Shown: positions 26,738 to 34,982 of the stretch, in pieces
Numbering within the stretch: position 1 is the stretch's first letter
Layout of the letters: each line of letters opens with the position of its first letter
Assembly (NCBI RefSeq): GCF_001434275.1
Contig: NZ_AZEZ01000102.1
Coordinates: 1,434 to 55,889, forward strand
Source of the DNA: Companilactobacillus mindensis DSM 14500
Lineage (GTDB): Bacteria; Bacillota; Bacilli; Lactobacillales; Lactobacillaceae
Length of the DNA: 54,456 nucleotides
Direction of reading: 5' to 3'
The notes under the pieces: model-generated
Seen by the model: the letters and a program-made list of their open reading frames with translations, nothing else
The model's database searches: none
Told to the model about the DNA's origin: nothing
Translations under genes and position numbers: made by a program

Positions 26738-27706
26738 ATGACAGCAGAGACGATGGTCAATAATTTATTAACTGAAGCTTGTACTAATAAAATATCGGAT
26801 ATTTACTTTCTGCCGCAAGCAAATTTCTATCATTTAGAAGCTAGAAATTCACTTCAAAATTATACAGTGGCTGATTTAAATTCCGATGAGACTTACGCAA
26901 TGATGAATTATTTGAAATTCAATAGTGGCTTGGATGTGTCCGAACGTCGACGTTCACAAAAAGGAGCATTCAACTTTGTTTATCAAAACCGTAATATCTT
27001 TGTGCGTATTTCTTCAGTGGGTGATTTTAAGAATCGGGAGTCGATGGTCATTCGGTTGATCTATCCACAAGAGTTCAATTCGCCGGTCAATGAAGAGATT
27101 GTGCAAAATTTATTGCCGATTGCTAAGCGTAAAGGGATGATGCTCTTTTCAGGACCGATGGGTTCAGGAAAGACGTCACTGATGTATTCCTTGGGACGAC
27201 AATTGAGTATGACTAAAAAAATTATGTGCATCGAAGATCCAATCGAAATTGTGGAAGATAATTTTTTACAGTTGCAGGTCAACGCTGAAGCAGGGATGAC
27301 TTATGAAGAATTGATCAAAACCAGCTTGCGCCACCGCCCAGAAGTGTTGATCATTGGTGAAATTAGGGATACACAGACAGCTAAACAAGCTATTCAAGCG
27401 GCAATCTGTGGCTATACGGTCATGACGACGATTCATGGCAAATCCAAATATTTAATCATTCAGCGTCTGCAACAACTAGGAATAGATCAGTCGGAATTAG
27501 TCAATGCGGTCAATTTTATTTCGTATCAGCGCTTGGTACCGACAAATTATGACTTAGAGTTATTTATTGATAAGTTAGACAATTTGGAAATAAAAAAGTT
27601 TCTAGAAGACAAAATAACCGATGATAATTGGGAGCAACAGTTAAAAAAGTCATACCAACAGGGGAGAATCAATGCAGAAATTTATCAAGAATTCCTCTAT
27701 GGTTAA
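26738..27706 (+). CDS. comGA: Competence pseudopilus ATPase ComGA
   Basis: A 322-residue secretion ATPase (GspE/PilB type) that powers assembly of the DNA-uptake pseudopilus. Walker A GPMGSGKTSL lies near 140-149, followed by the acidic Asp box (CIEDPIEIVED), Walker B (VLIIGEIRD) and the His box (TVMTTIHG). It is slightly shorter than Bacillus ComGA. GAAAGGGGG precedes the ATG. The end overlaps comGB by 35 nt. First gene of a seven-gene operon. Confidence 0.96.
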   Translation: MTAETMVNNLLTEACTNKISDIYFLPQANFYHLEARNSLQNYTVADLNSDETYAMMNYLKFNSGLDVSERRRSQKGAFNFVYQNRNIFVRISSVGDFKNRESMVIRLIYPQEFNSPVNEEIVQNLLPIAKRKGMMLFSGPMGSGKTSLMYSLGRQLSMTKKIMCIEDPIEIVEDNFLQLQVNAEAGMTYEELIKTSLRHRPEVLIIGEIRDTQTAKQAIQAAICGYTVMTTIHGKSKYLIIQRLQQLGIDQSELVNAVNFISYQRLVPTNYDLELFIDKLDNLEIKKFLEDKITDDNWEQQLKKSYQQGRINAEIYQEFLYG

Positions 27707-28685
27707 AAAACTGACTTTGGAACAAAAAGCTGAAGCTTTATTGATCATCAGCAAGTTGTTGAAAAATGGTTTTTCACTAAGTCAGTCGATAAAATGTTTA
27801 CGCTTACTCAATGATCGAAATAATGTCTTTGAAAAAATTCATCAAGATTTACAAGCCGGCCAGATGATTTCACAATCGTTGCAACATTTAAAGTTACCTA
27901 GTGTAGTTTTTAATCAGCTAATGATTGCTCAACAACATGGAAAAATGGAACTGGCTTTAGAACAGACAGGCTTGTTATTGAAAAGCCAAGCAAAACAAAA
28001 AAATAAATTCAAGGAACTCTTGGCTTATCCGTGTTTCATTTTGACTTTTTTGTTGACGATATTAATAGGTATGAAAATTTACATCGTGCCGCAGTTAGAA
28101 GTCGCTGGTGGCAGTAAAAATATTGATCTGTTTTTGAAATTACTATTATTGTCGCTTGCTTTGGGAATGGTGGCAATCATATTAATGGCAGTTCAGATTA
28201 GAAAAAAATCAGATTATCAAAAAGCTTTAGCTCTTGTGAAAATACCGATAATTGGCAAAATATATCTGTCTTTTTATCAATTTTTGATTTTGCAAGGTTT
28301 AGGAATGCAGTTGGCGAGTGGAATGAATTTTTTTGATATTTGTGAAGTAAATAGTCGCTTTCAAAAAGATTCGATCCAAGCTCATTTGGCTCAAAAATTT
28401 GTGACAGGAGTAACAACCGGAAAAGATTTACTGAAAATGATCGACGATGAAAAACTTTTACCGCCGCAGTTAAAAGTTATTTTACAAGCTGGTGAGAGCG
28501 GACCGCAATTAGCCCAAGATCTGTTATTGATGTCGGAGTTGAAATTTGAAGAAACGAGACGTCACTTGAAGAAAGCTTTGAATTTAGTCCAACCGATTTT
28601 ATTTGGCGTTATTGCGGTAGTCATCGTAGTGACGTATTTGCTAGTATTACTGCCCATTTATGGAATGATGAAAGGAATGTCCTGA
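27672..28685 (+). CDS. comGB: Competence pseudopilus membrane protein ComGB
   Basis: A 337-residue GspF/PilC-type platform protein with three main membrane segments (near 120, 165 and 310) and paired T2SF domains. GGGGAG lies 5 nt before the ATG, inside the end of comGA. Its stop TGA overlaps the comGC start by one base. Confidence 0.93.
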   Translation: MQKFIKNSSMVKKLTLEQKAEALLIISKLLKNGFSLSQSIKCLRLLNDRNNVFEKIHQDLQAGQMISQSLQHLKLPSVVFNQLMIAQQHGKMELALEQTGLLLKSQAKQKNKFKELLAYPCFILTFLLTILIGMKIYIVPQLEVAGGSKNIDLFLKLLLLSLALGMVAIILMAVQIRKKSDYQKALALVKIPIIGKIYLSFYQFLILQGLGMQLASGMNFFDICEVNSRFQKDSIQAHLAQKFVTGVTTGKDLLKMIDDEKLLPPQLKVILQAGESGPQLAQDLLLMSELKFEETRRHLKKALNLVQPILFGVIAVVIVVTYLLVLLPIYGMMKGMS

Positions 28686-29011
28686 TGAAAAAAATTAGAA
28701 AAGCTTTTACATTGATTGAAATGGTAATCGTGTTGTTCATTATCTCGTTGTTGCTGTTGATTATGATCCCCAATCTAACTGCTCAAAAAGACAATGCCAC
28801 AAAGCGTTCGGACGATGCTTTCAAAACGACGATGAAGACGCAAGCTGAATTGTACTTGGACAATAATAATTCCGAAGAAACTGATAAAATTACTTGGGAA
28901 AAATTGGCGGATGACCACTATATTTCAACCGGCCAGTTGAAACGAGTCAAAAAATTGAGTAAAACGCCGATCGAATTGATAAAAGCGGATGAGACAAGCA
29001 CTGCAAATTAA
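28685..29011 (+). CDS. comGC: Major pseudopilin ComGC
   Basis: A 108-residue type IV-like prepilin. The cleavage site is KA-FTLIEM with Glu5, followed by a hydrophobic helix. Short leader MKKIRKA. Main subunit of the transformation pilus; cleaved by ComC, not encoded here. It overlaps comGD by 23 nt. Confidence 0.95.
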   Translation: MKKIRKAFTLIEMVIVLFIISLLLLIMIPNLTAQKDNATKRSDDAFKTTMKTQAELYLDNNNSEETDKITWEKLADDHYISTGQLKRVKKLSKTPIELIKADETSTAN

Positions 29012-29444
29012 GCGGAAAGCCTTCACTCTGTTAGAGACAACTATCAGCTTAGGCATCGTCTGTTCATTGATGATCATCTCGATTTATAATCTCAAAGATT
29101 ATCAAGCCCGAGTGGAGGAACATCAAGCCCTCGAGTGGTTCAAAGACAGTTTCAAGAGTGCCTTTGATTACAGTTATTTGCACGGTGTAGCAACTAATTT
29201 GACGATTACTCCGAATTCAATCGAATTTGTTGCCAATCAAAAAACGGCCAGTAAAAAAGAGTATTACTTTCATAAATTTCAGACCTTGCCTAAAACGTTG
29301 CAAGCGGAAAATAGCAAAATAACTTATACGATCTTTAAGTCTGGGCAGGCTGCTCCAATCACAATCAAATTCGATTCAAAACTGACTCACAGACAATATG
29401 TATATAAAGTTCAAATGGGATGGGGTGAGATCATTGAACAGTAG
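28989..29444 (+). CDS. comGD: Minor pseudopilin ComGD
   Basis: A 151-residue prepilin-like protein with leader MRQALQIKRKA, then FTLLETTISLG. Minor pilin of the competence pilus. Overlaps comGE slightly. Confidence 0.92.
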   Translation: MRQALQIKRKAFTLLETTISLGIVCSLMIISIYNLKDYQARVEEHQALEWFKDSFKSAFDYSYLHGVATNLTITPNSIEFVANQKTASKKEYYFHKFQTLPKTLQAENSKITYTIFKSGQAAPITIKFDSKLTHRQYVYKVQMGWGEIIEQ

Positions 29445-29718
29445 ACGCGGATTTGTCTTGATCGAATCTTTGACGGCTTTGATGATTTCAACTCTAATCA
29501 TTTTTTTATTGACGATTTGTGTGAATGAGCAGTTCAAATTGCTGAACGATTGGGAACAACGAGTAAATGCCCATAAAGTAATTCTTTTGAATTTAAAAGA
29601 TCCACAAGTTAAAAATCCTTTAGTGATTGAAAATAAACGTTATTATTTCCAAAAAAGCAATGAAATTTATCAAGTGCGGGTAAACAACGATGTTTATGAA
29701 ATTAAAGTCAAATCATAA
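29434..29718 (+). CDS. comGE: Minor pseudopilin ComGE-like
   Basis: 94 residues from a TTG at 29434 preceded by GGGGTGAG: short leader MNSRRG then FVLIESLTALMIST. Two longer in-frame starts (29398 ATG, 29425 GTG) exist. Identity rests on position and the pilin-like N-terminus. Confidence 0.85.
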   Translation: MNSRRGFVLIESLTALMISTLIIFLLTICVNEQFKLLNDWEQRVNAHKVILLNLKDPQVKNPLVIENKRYYFQKSNEIYQVRVNNDVYEIKVKS

Positions 29719-30181
29719 AGCTTTTACGATCTATGAATCAGTGCTTGCATTGATGGTGACTATTTTGACATTAGGCGTTTTGCAGCAGTCATTATTGATC
29801 CTCAAGCAAGTTCAAAACACAAGTTTTCGGGAACAGTTACGCTGGCATATCACGCAAGAAAAACTTCAAAGCATTTTGCAAAATAATAAAATTGTTAAAC
29901 TGACGAATTCCAAAATAATTTACGAGGACCGAACTAACAACAATCAAAAAATGGTCATCGAAAGTTACCCAGACAAAGCTAACTCAAAGCCGAAAGAACA
30001 ATTGTATATGTTACGTTTGACAACCGCTGCTCAAGGAGGACACGAACCGATTATTATGAATTTAAGAAAAATAACAATTGAAAAAATCCGAAATTTAGTT
30101 ATCATTACAACAGTGAATAACAACGCCGGTAAAACTTCAGAAATTTGTTTGACGAATGAAATTCAGACTGCTAAAAACTGA
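29690..30181 (+). CDS. comGF: Minor pseudopilin ComGF
   Basis: A 163-residue ComGF-type protein. Leader MFMKLKSNHKA, hydrophobic FTIYESVLALMVTILTLG, then a beta-rich part with NNNQKMVIESYP and a conserved C-terminal region. An alternative ATG is at 29696. Overlaps both neighbours. Confidence 0.9.
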   Translation: MFMKLKSNHKAFTIYESVLALMVTILTLGVLQQSLLILKQVQNTSFREQLRWHITQEKLQSILQNNKIVKLTNSKIIYEDRTNNNQKMVIESYPDKANSKPKEQLYMLRLTTAAQGGHEPIIMNLRKITIEKIRNLVIITTVNNNAGKTSEICLTNEIQTAKN

Positions 30182-30380
30182 GACTAATAGAGGTGGGATC
30201 GTCTTATTGAACAGTGTTTTGATACTGTTGGTCGCTATTATGGTCGTAAATTATAGCAATGCTTATTTCAGTGAACAAATTGATGATTATCGGCAATTAG
30301 ATGAGTTATACAAGCGTCAGATCAACAATTATTTTAATAAAAGTAATAAAATAGAGTGTTGGGATTCTAGGAATCCTTGA
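30156..30380 (+). CDS. comGG: ComGG-like small protein
   Basis: A 74-residue protein with one hydrophobic N-terminal segment (GGIVLLNSVLILLVAIMVV) after RLLKTETNR, in the place where comGG stands in lactobacilli. ComGG proteins are poorly conserved and this one is short, so identity rests mainly on position. Confidence 0.75.
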   Translation: MKFRLLKTETNRGGIVLLNSVLILLVAIMVVNYSNAYFSEQIDDYRQLDELYKRQINNYFNKSNKIECWDSRNP

Positions 30381-30431
30381 ATAAAATCGGTTCCAACGTT
30401 AAAATTTTATTATTAAGCAAAGAGGTTAACT

Positions 30432-31445
30432 ATGTCAGAAAAAGATATGCAATCATATTTTGATAAGCTAAACGAGGCTAATTCTTTATTGAAGAAGTCT
30501 TTGAAAGTAAGTAGTGTTGATGCACTTGCCGAAACTTTGACTAATATTTCTGACGGTAGAGTTTATGTGGAGAACGGCGTTCCAGATGAAGCTACTGTTG
30601 CAAAATTAGAGGCCAGTTATAAGTCACTAAAGGAATTAAATATGACTCCTTTACAGTTAAAACAAGCCATCACCGTTTCTATTATCAAAGCTCAAAAGGA
30701 TGACAAGACTGAAGTCAACAAGTTGATGACTCCGGACGCTATCGGTTTAATAGCAAGCTTAATTGCTTATGAGATACTAAATATCCAAGGTAAGAAAAAT
30801 GTGAACATAGTTGATCCAACTGTCGGAACAGGAAACTTATTGATTGAATTTATTGAGCAATTGAATATGACTGATAAATTTAAGATCAATGCAGCGGCAC
30901 TTGATAACGATGATGCGTTAGTTTCTTTAACAAAATCATTTAGCGAAGTGATGAACTTAAACATCGATGCTTATCACCAAGACAGTATCGCTGAATGGGA
31001 TATCACTGATATCGATATGGCTGTGGCAGATCTTCCAGTTGGTTATTATCCAGTTGATAACAATGCCTTGAAGTTCAAGACTAAGTCAGACAAGGGGCAT
31101 TCATATGCTCACCATCTGTTGATCGAACAGACGATGAATAATTTGAATGACGGCGGAATCGGTATATTTATTGTACCTTCACAAATTTTCCAAACAGACC
31201 AAGCTAAAAAATTATCCGAATGGATGGTTTCAAGTGTTTATTTGCAAGCAGTCTTAGATTTACCTGCTACTTTATTTGCATCAAAAGAAGCACAAAAAGC
31301 AATCGTTGTTTTACAAAAGCACGGTGGCAACGCTGAGCAAGTTGGAAATGTTTTGATGGGCACAATACCAGATACTAATAATCCGAAAGCATTTGAAGGA
31401 TTTAAAGACCAGTTACAAGACTGGGCAAAAAATTTTAAAGGTTAG
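30432..31445 (+). CDS. Class I SAM-dependent N6-methylase-like protein (YtxK)
   Basis: A 337-residue adenine-methylase-like protein. The SAM-binding motif is VDPTVGTGNLLIEF near 132-145. The catalytic motif IV is ADLPVGYYP near 200, close to the NPPY type but with Leu for Asn-Pro, so activity is uncertain. It has no specificity subunit and stands between comG and ackA, the usual place of ytxK in lactobacilli. GAGG lies upstream. Confidence 0.88.
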   Translation: MSEKDMQSYFDKLNEANSLLKKSLKVSSVDALAETLTNISDGRVYVENGVPDEATVAKLEASYKSLKELNMTPLQLKQAITVSIIKAQKDDKTEVNKLMTPDAIGLIASLIAYEILNIQGKKNVNIVDPTVGTGNLLIEFIEQLNMTDKFKINAAALDNDDALVSLTKSFSEVMNLNIDAYHQDSIAEWDITDIDMAVADLPVGYYPVDNNALKFKTKSDKGHSYAHHLLIEQTMNNLNDGGIGIFIVPSQIFQTDQAKKLSEWMVSSVYLQAVLDLPATLFASKEAQKAIVVLQKHGGNAEQVGNVLMGTIPDTNNPKAFEGFKDQLQDWAKNFKG

Positions 31446-31455
31446 GTGAGATTAA

Positions 31456-32652
31456 ATGTCTAAAATCATGGCCGTTAATTCTGGTAGCTCTACACTGAAG
31501 TGGAAACTATACACAGTACCTGATGAAAAAGTTATTGCCAAGGGAATGGTGGACCGTTTGGGTCTGTCGGACTCGGTTTTTGAAGTTGAATTTGATGGTA
31601 AAAAGATTAGTGAGATGGGCGATATCCCTGATCACACGACTGCTGTCAATAAAATGCTCGATAAATTGATCGATCTTAAAATCATCAACAGTTATGATGA
31701 AATTACTGGCGTTGGCCACCGAGTGGTTGCTGGGGGTAGTATTTTTAAAGATTCTGCCATCGTCACGCCACGGGTCGTTCAACAGATTAGAAACTTGTCT
31801 GAATTTGCTCCACTTCATAATCCAGGTCAAGCAGCTGGTATCGATGCATTTGAAAAAATCTTACCTGATGTACCACAAGTAGCAGTGTTTGATACATCAT
31901 TCCATCAAACAATGGATCCAGTCAATTACTTGTATAGTATTCCTTATGAATATTATGAAAAATATGGTGTTCGTAAATTCGGTGCTCATGGAACTAGCCA
32001 CAGATATGTTTCACAGGCGGCCGCAGATTATTTACACAAGCCACTCAATGATTTGAAGATTATTTCTTGTCACCTTGGCAGTGGAGCTTCGATCGATGCA
32101 ATTGAAGATGGCAAATCCGTCGATACATCAATGGGCTTCACGCCACTAGCCGGAATTACTATGAGCACTCGTTCGGGTGATATTGATCCTTCATTGGTTG
32201 CTTATTTGATGCAAAAATTAAAGATCACTGATCCAACTGAAATGGTTAAGATCTTGAATACCAAATCAGGTTTGTTGGGTATCTCCGGCGTTTCACCAGA
32301 TATGCGTGATCTATTGGCAACTCGTGATGAAAATGACCGTTCTGATTTGGCCATTAAGATCTATGTCAACCGAATCGTCAAATACATTGGTTCTTATATC
32401 GCTTTGCTCGGAGGCACTGATGTTTTGATCTTTACTGCCGGAACAGGGGCTAAAAATGCTGAAATTCGGGCCGATATAGCCAATAGTTTTAACTATATGG
32501 GTGTAAAAATTGATAAAAAAGCCAACGAAGATGGTCATGGAACTCGTGTCATCAGTACGAAGGATTCGACGGTTCAAGTAATGGTCGTACCAACGGATGA
32601 AGAGTTGATGATCGTTCGTGATGTAATTAGATTAACTAAATATAGTGATTAA
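31456..32652 (+). CDS. ackA: Acetate kinase
   Basis: A 398-residue ASKHA-fold kinase making ATP and acetate from acetyl phosphate. It begins MSKIMAVNSGSSTLKWKLY, contains GHRVVAGG and the FDTSFHQTM phosphate motif, and GAHGTSHRYVS. GGTGAG precedes the ATG 10 nt after the methylase. Functional partner of pta at 7660. A terminator follows. Confidence 0.97.
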   Translation: MSKIMAVNSGSSTLKWKLYTVPDEKVIAKGMVDRLGLSDSVFEVEFDGKKISEMGDIPDHTTAVNKMLDKLIDLKIINSYDEITGVGHRVVAGGSIFKDSAIVTPRVVQQIRNLSEFAPLHNPGQAAGIDAFEKILPDVPQVAVFDTSFHQTMDPVNYLYSIPYEYYEKYGVRKFGAHGTSHRYVSQAAADYLHKPLNDLKIISCHLGSGASIDAIEDGKSVDTSMGFTPLAGITMSTRSGDIDPSLVAYLMQKLKITDPTEMVKILNTKSGLLGISGVSPDMRDLLATRDENDRSDLAIKIYVNRIVKYIGSYIALLGGTDVLIFTAGTGAKNAEIRADIANSFNYMGVKIDKKANEDGHGTRVISTKDSTVQVMVVPTDEELMIVRDVIRLTKYSD

Positions 32653-32658
32653 AATATA

Positions 32659-32696
32659 AAAAGTCGGTAACTCTTTGAGTTAACGGCTTTTTTATT
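32659..32696 (+). terminator. Intrinsic terminator of ackA
   Basis: AAGTCGGTAACTC and GAGTTAACGGCTT form a hairpin with a T run. Confidence 0.88.
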
Positions 32697-32793
32697 TACT
32701 CAGAAAAAATTACTGTCAAAAAATAATGGGTCAAAATTTCTTTTTTGTACCAAAAATTAGATTAGAAATGTTGGTATTATCGCTATGAAAGCC

Positions 32794-32821
32794 TTTACTT
32801 TTGTACGCTAACTGTTATATT
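32794..32821 (+). promoter_or_regulatory. Putative oleate hydratase promoter
   Basis: TTTACT, 16-nt spacer, TATATT, about 45 nt before the start, with a strong TGGAGG ribosome binding site. Confidence 0.5.
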
Positions 32822-32868
32822 TAAGGTGTATAGATCAAATAGTAAATTTTAGATGGAGGTTAGTTATT

Positions 32869-34545
32869 ATGACAAGAAAAGCCTACATGATTGGTACTGG
32901 TATTGGGAATTTAGCTGCCGGTATTTATTTAATTCGTGATGGGGGCTTCAATGGTGAGCAAATCACTATGATGGGTCTGGAAGATCACGGTGCTAATGAT
33001 GGTGCCGCTGTAAAGGATTATGAAACTGAATATGGCAACCAAGCTTTGTCAAACAGCAAAGGATTCTTGGCTAAAGGTGGCCGGATGCTAAACGAGGAAA
33101 CTTTCGAAAACCTTTGGGATGTTTTGCGTTCAGTTCCATCATTGGATCACCCTGGTCAAACTGTTACCGATGATATTTTGAACTTTGATCACGCTCACCC
33201 AACACACGACGTGGGCCGTTTGATCGATCATGATGGACCACGTGTAAAACCTAACAAAGACAATTACAGACATATGCAATTTGACAACAAAGATCGTTAT
33301 CTATTGTCGAAATTAATGTTGATGCCAGAAAAGGATGAGGAGAAGCTCAACAACATCAGTATTGCTGAATGGTTTGCAAGCAGTCCTCACTTCTTCACGA
33401 CAAACTTCTGGTACATGTGGCAAACGACTTTTGCTTTCAAACGTGCTAGTTCAGCCGTTGAATTGCGTCGTTACATGAATCGTATGATTCTTGAATTCAG
33501 TCGTATCAATACTTTGGAAGGTGTTACAAGAAGTCCTTACAACCAATTCGAAAGTATTATTTTACCAATGCGCAAATATCTAGAAGATCGTGGCGTAACC
33601 TTTATCAATAATCGTAAAGTTACTGATTTGGAATTCAAAGATACACCACTTCAGGATGACATTATTGTAACTGGCTTGAAGTATGAAGAAGTCGACAATG
33701 ACAACAAAGAAGGTCACATCGACATCGCCGAAAACGACTTGGTCTTTGATACTAATGGTTCGATTACTGATAGTTCCGCAATTGGTGATTTCAATACACC
33801 ATTCAAAGAAAATATGGACTACGCTCCAAGTGCTATGCTTTGGAAGAAGGCTGCTGAGAAGTTCTACTCACTTGGCAATCCCGATAAGTTCTTTGGCGAT
33901 AGAACCCAAAGTGAATGGGTAAGTTTCACGGTTACAACTAACAACCACTTCTTAGTCAATGAAATTTCACGGATTACACAACAAGAACCCGGCAATGCTT
34001 TGAACACTTGGATCGAAAGTACGCCATTGTTGTCGATCGTTGTTCACCACCAACCACACTTCAAGGCTCAAAAGCCTAATGAATCAACCTTCTGGGGTTA
34101 CTTCATGTATCCAAGAAGAAACGGTGACTACGTTCAAAAGCCAGTTATGGAAATGACTGGTAAGGAAATGTTGGAAGAATTGCTCGGTCACTTGTCAGAA
34201 GTTGATCCAAGCAAAGACAACATTGCTAACCACAAACAAGAAATCATGGACAGTATCGTCAACGTAATTCCAGTTCACTTGCCATATGCCAGTGCAATGT
34301 TCAATCAAAGAGCCGTTGGCGACCGGCCTGACGTTGTACCAAAGCACAGTAAGAACTTGGCCTTCATCAGTCAATTCTGTGAACAACCATTTGATATGGT
34401 CTTTACAGAACAATATTCATTCCGTGCTGCACAACGTGCCGTTTATGGATTGTTGAATATTCCATTGTCAGAAATGACACCAATGCACCATTATGAAAAA
34501 GATCCTAAAGTTATGGCTCGTGCTACTAAGACAATGTTCAGATAG
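32869..34545 (+). CDS. ohyA: Oleate hydratase (MCRA family)
   Basis: A 558-residue FAD protein that adds water to oleic acid to give 10-hydroxystearate, a detoxification of free fatty acids common in lactobacilli. The N-terminal FAD motif is MIGTGIGNLAAGIYLI. Family regions include SNSKGFLAKGGRMLNEETFE near 65 and the C-terminal SQFCEQPFDMVFTEQYSFR. The length is typical. Probably peripheral to the membrane. Transcribed alone, with a terminator at 34583. Confidence 0.96.
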   Translation: MTRKAYMIGTGIGNLAAGIYLIRDGGFNGEQITMMGLEDHGANDGAAVKDYETEYGNQALSNSKGFLAKGGRMLNEETFENLWDVLRSVPSLDHPGQTVTDDILNFDHAHPTHDVGRLIDHDGPRVKPNKDNYRHMQFDNKDRYLLSKLMLMPEKDEEKLNNISIAEWFASSPHFFTTNFWYMWQTTFAFKRASSAVELRRYMNRMILEFSRINTLEGVTRSPYNQFESIILPMRKYLEDRGVTFINNRKVTDLEFKDTPLQDDIIVTGLKYEEVDNDNKEGHIDIAENDLVFDTNGSITDSSAIGDFNTPFKENMDYAPSAMLWKKAAEKFYSLGNPDKFFGDRTQSEWVSFTVTTNNHFLVNEISRITQQEPGNALNTWIESTPLLSIVVHHQPHFKAQKPNESTFWGYFMYPRRNGDYVQKPVMEMTGKEMLEELLGHLSEVDPSKDNIANHKQEIMDSIVNVIPVHLPYASAMFNQRAVGDRPDVVPKHSKNLAFISQFCEQPFDMVFTEQYSFRAAQRAVYGLLNIPLSEMTPMHHYEKDPKVMARATKTMFR

Positions 34546-34582
34546 AGAGTGGAGCAAACCGGTTAGATTCTGAGCAATTGCC

Positions 34583-34626
34583 AAATACCTTCCAATTTCC
34601 AAACGGAATTGGAGGGTATTTTTTTG
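34583..34626 (+). terminator. Intrinsic terminator of oleate hydratase
   Basis: AATACCTTCCAATT and AATTGGAGGGTATT form a long stem with a T run. Confidence 0.9.
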
Positions 34627-34982
34627 TCGTGAAAATGGCGTCAATTAGGCTTTTCAATCGTTTTGAATTGGAGAAATAGGGCAAGTGATGAAATAATAAA
34701 AATAATTCACAAACTCAAAATTATTTGACAAATAGAGAGCTTTTTGTGAATTTGAAAATGCCCAAATAGTCTACTTTGTGAAGAAATATTCACAATTAAA
34801 TTAATAAAAGTTTGATGTGAAAATACTTTTATATCGATTAATTTCACTCTACGTGTTGATATATCAACGTGAATACGTTTACATCAATTATTTGAAATAA
34901 AACGCTTGAAGATAAAATACACAGTGATAAGATAAAACGTGAATTAGTTAACAAATATGGTTTCAATCTTGGAGGTATTCAA
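34627..34982 (+). promoter_or_regulatory. adhE upstream region (356 bp, no gene)
   Basis: This stretch holds several operator-like elements. AATTCACAAA at 34704 and TTTGTGAATT at 34743 are mirror-related. TTGTGAAG....TATTCACAA (34776-34795) is close to a Rex site (TTGTGAA / TTCACAA) but with a 6-nt rather than 4-nt centre. GTTGATATATCAAC (34855-34868) is a perfect 14-bp palindrome. TGAATACGTTTACA (34870-34883) matches a cre site with one mismatch. A promoter candidate is TTGAAG (34906) with TAAGAT (34928). Fits redox and carbon control of ethanol formation. Confidence 0.65.
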
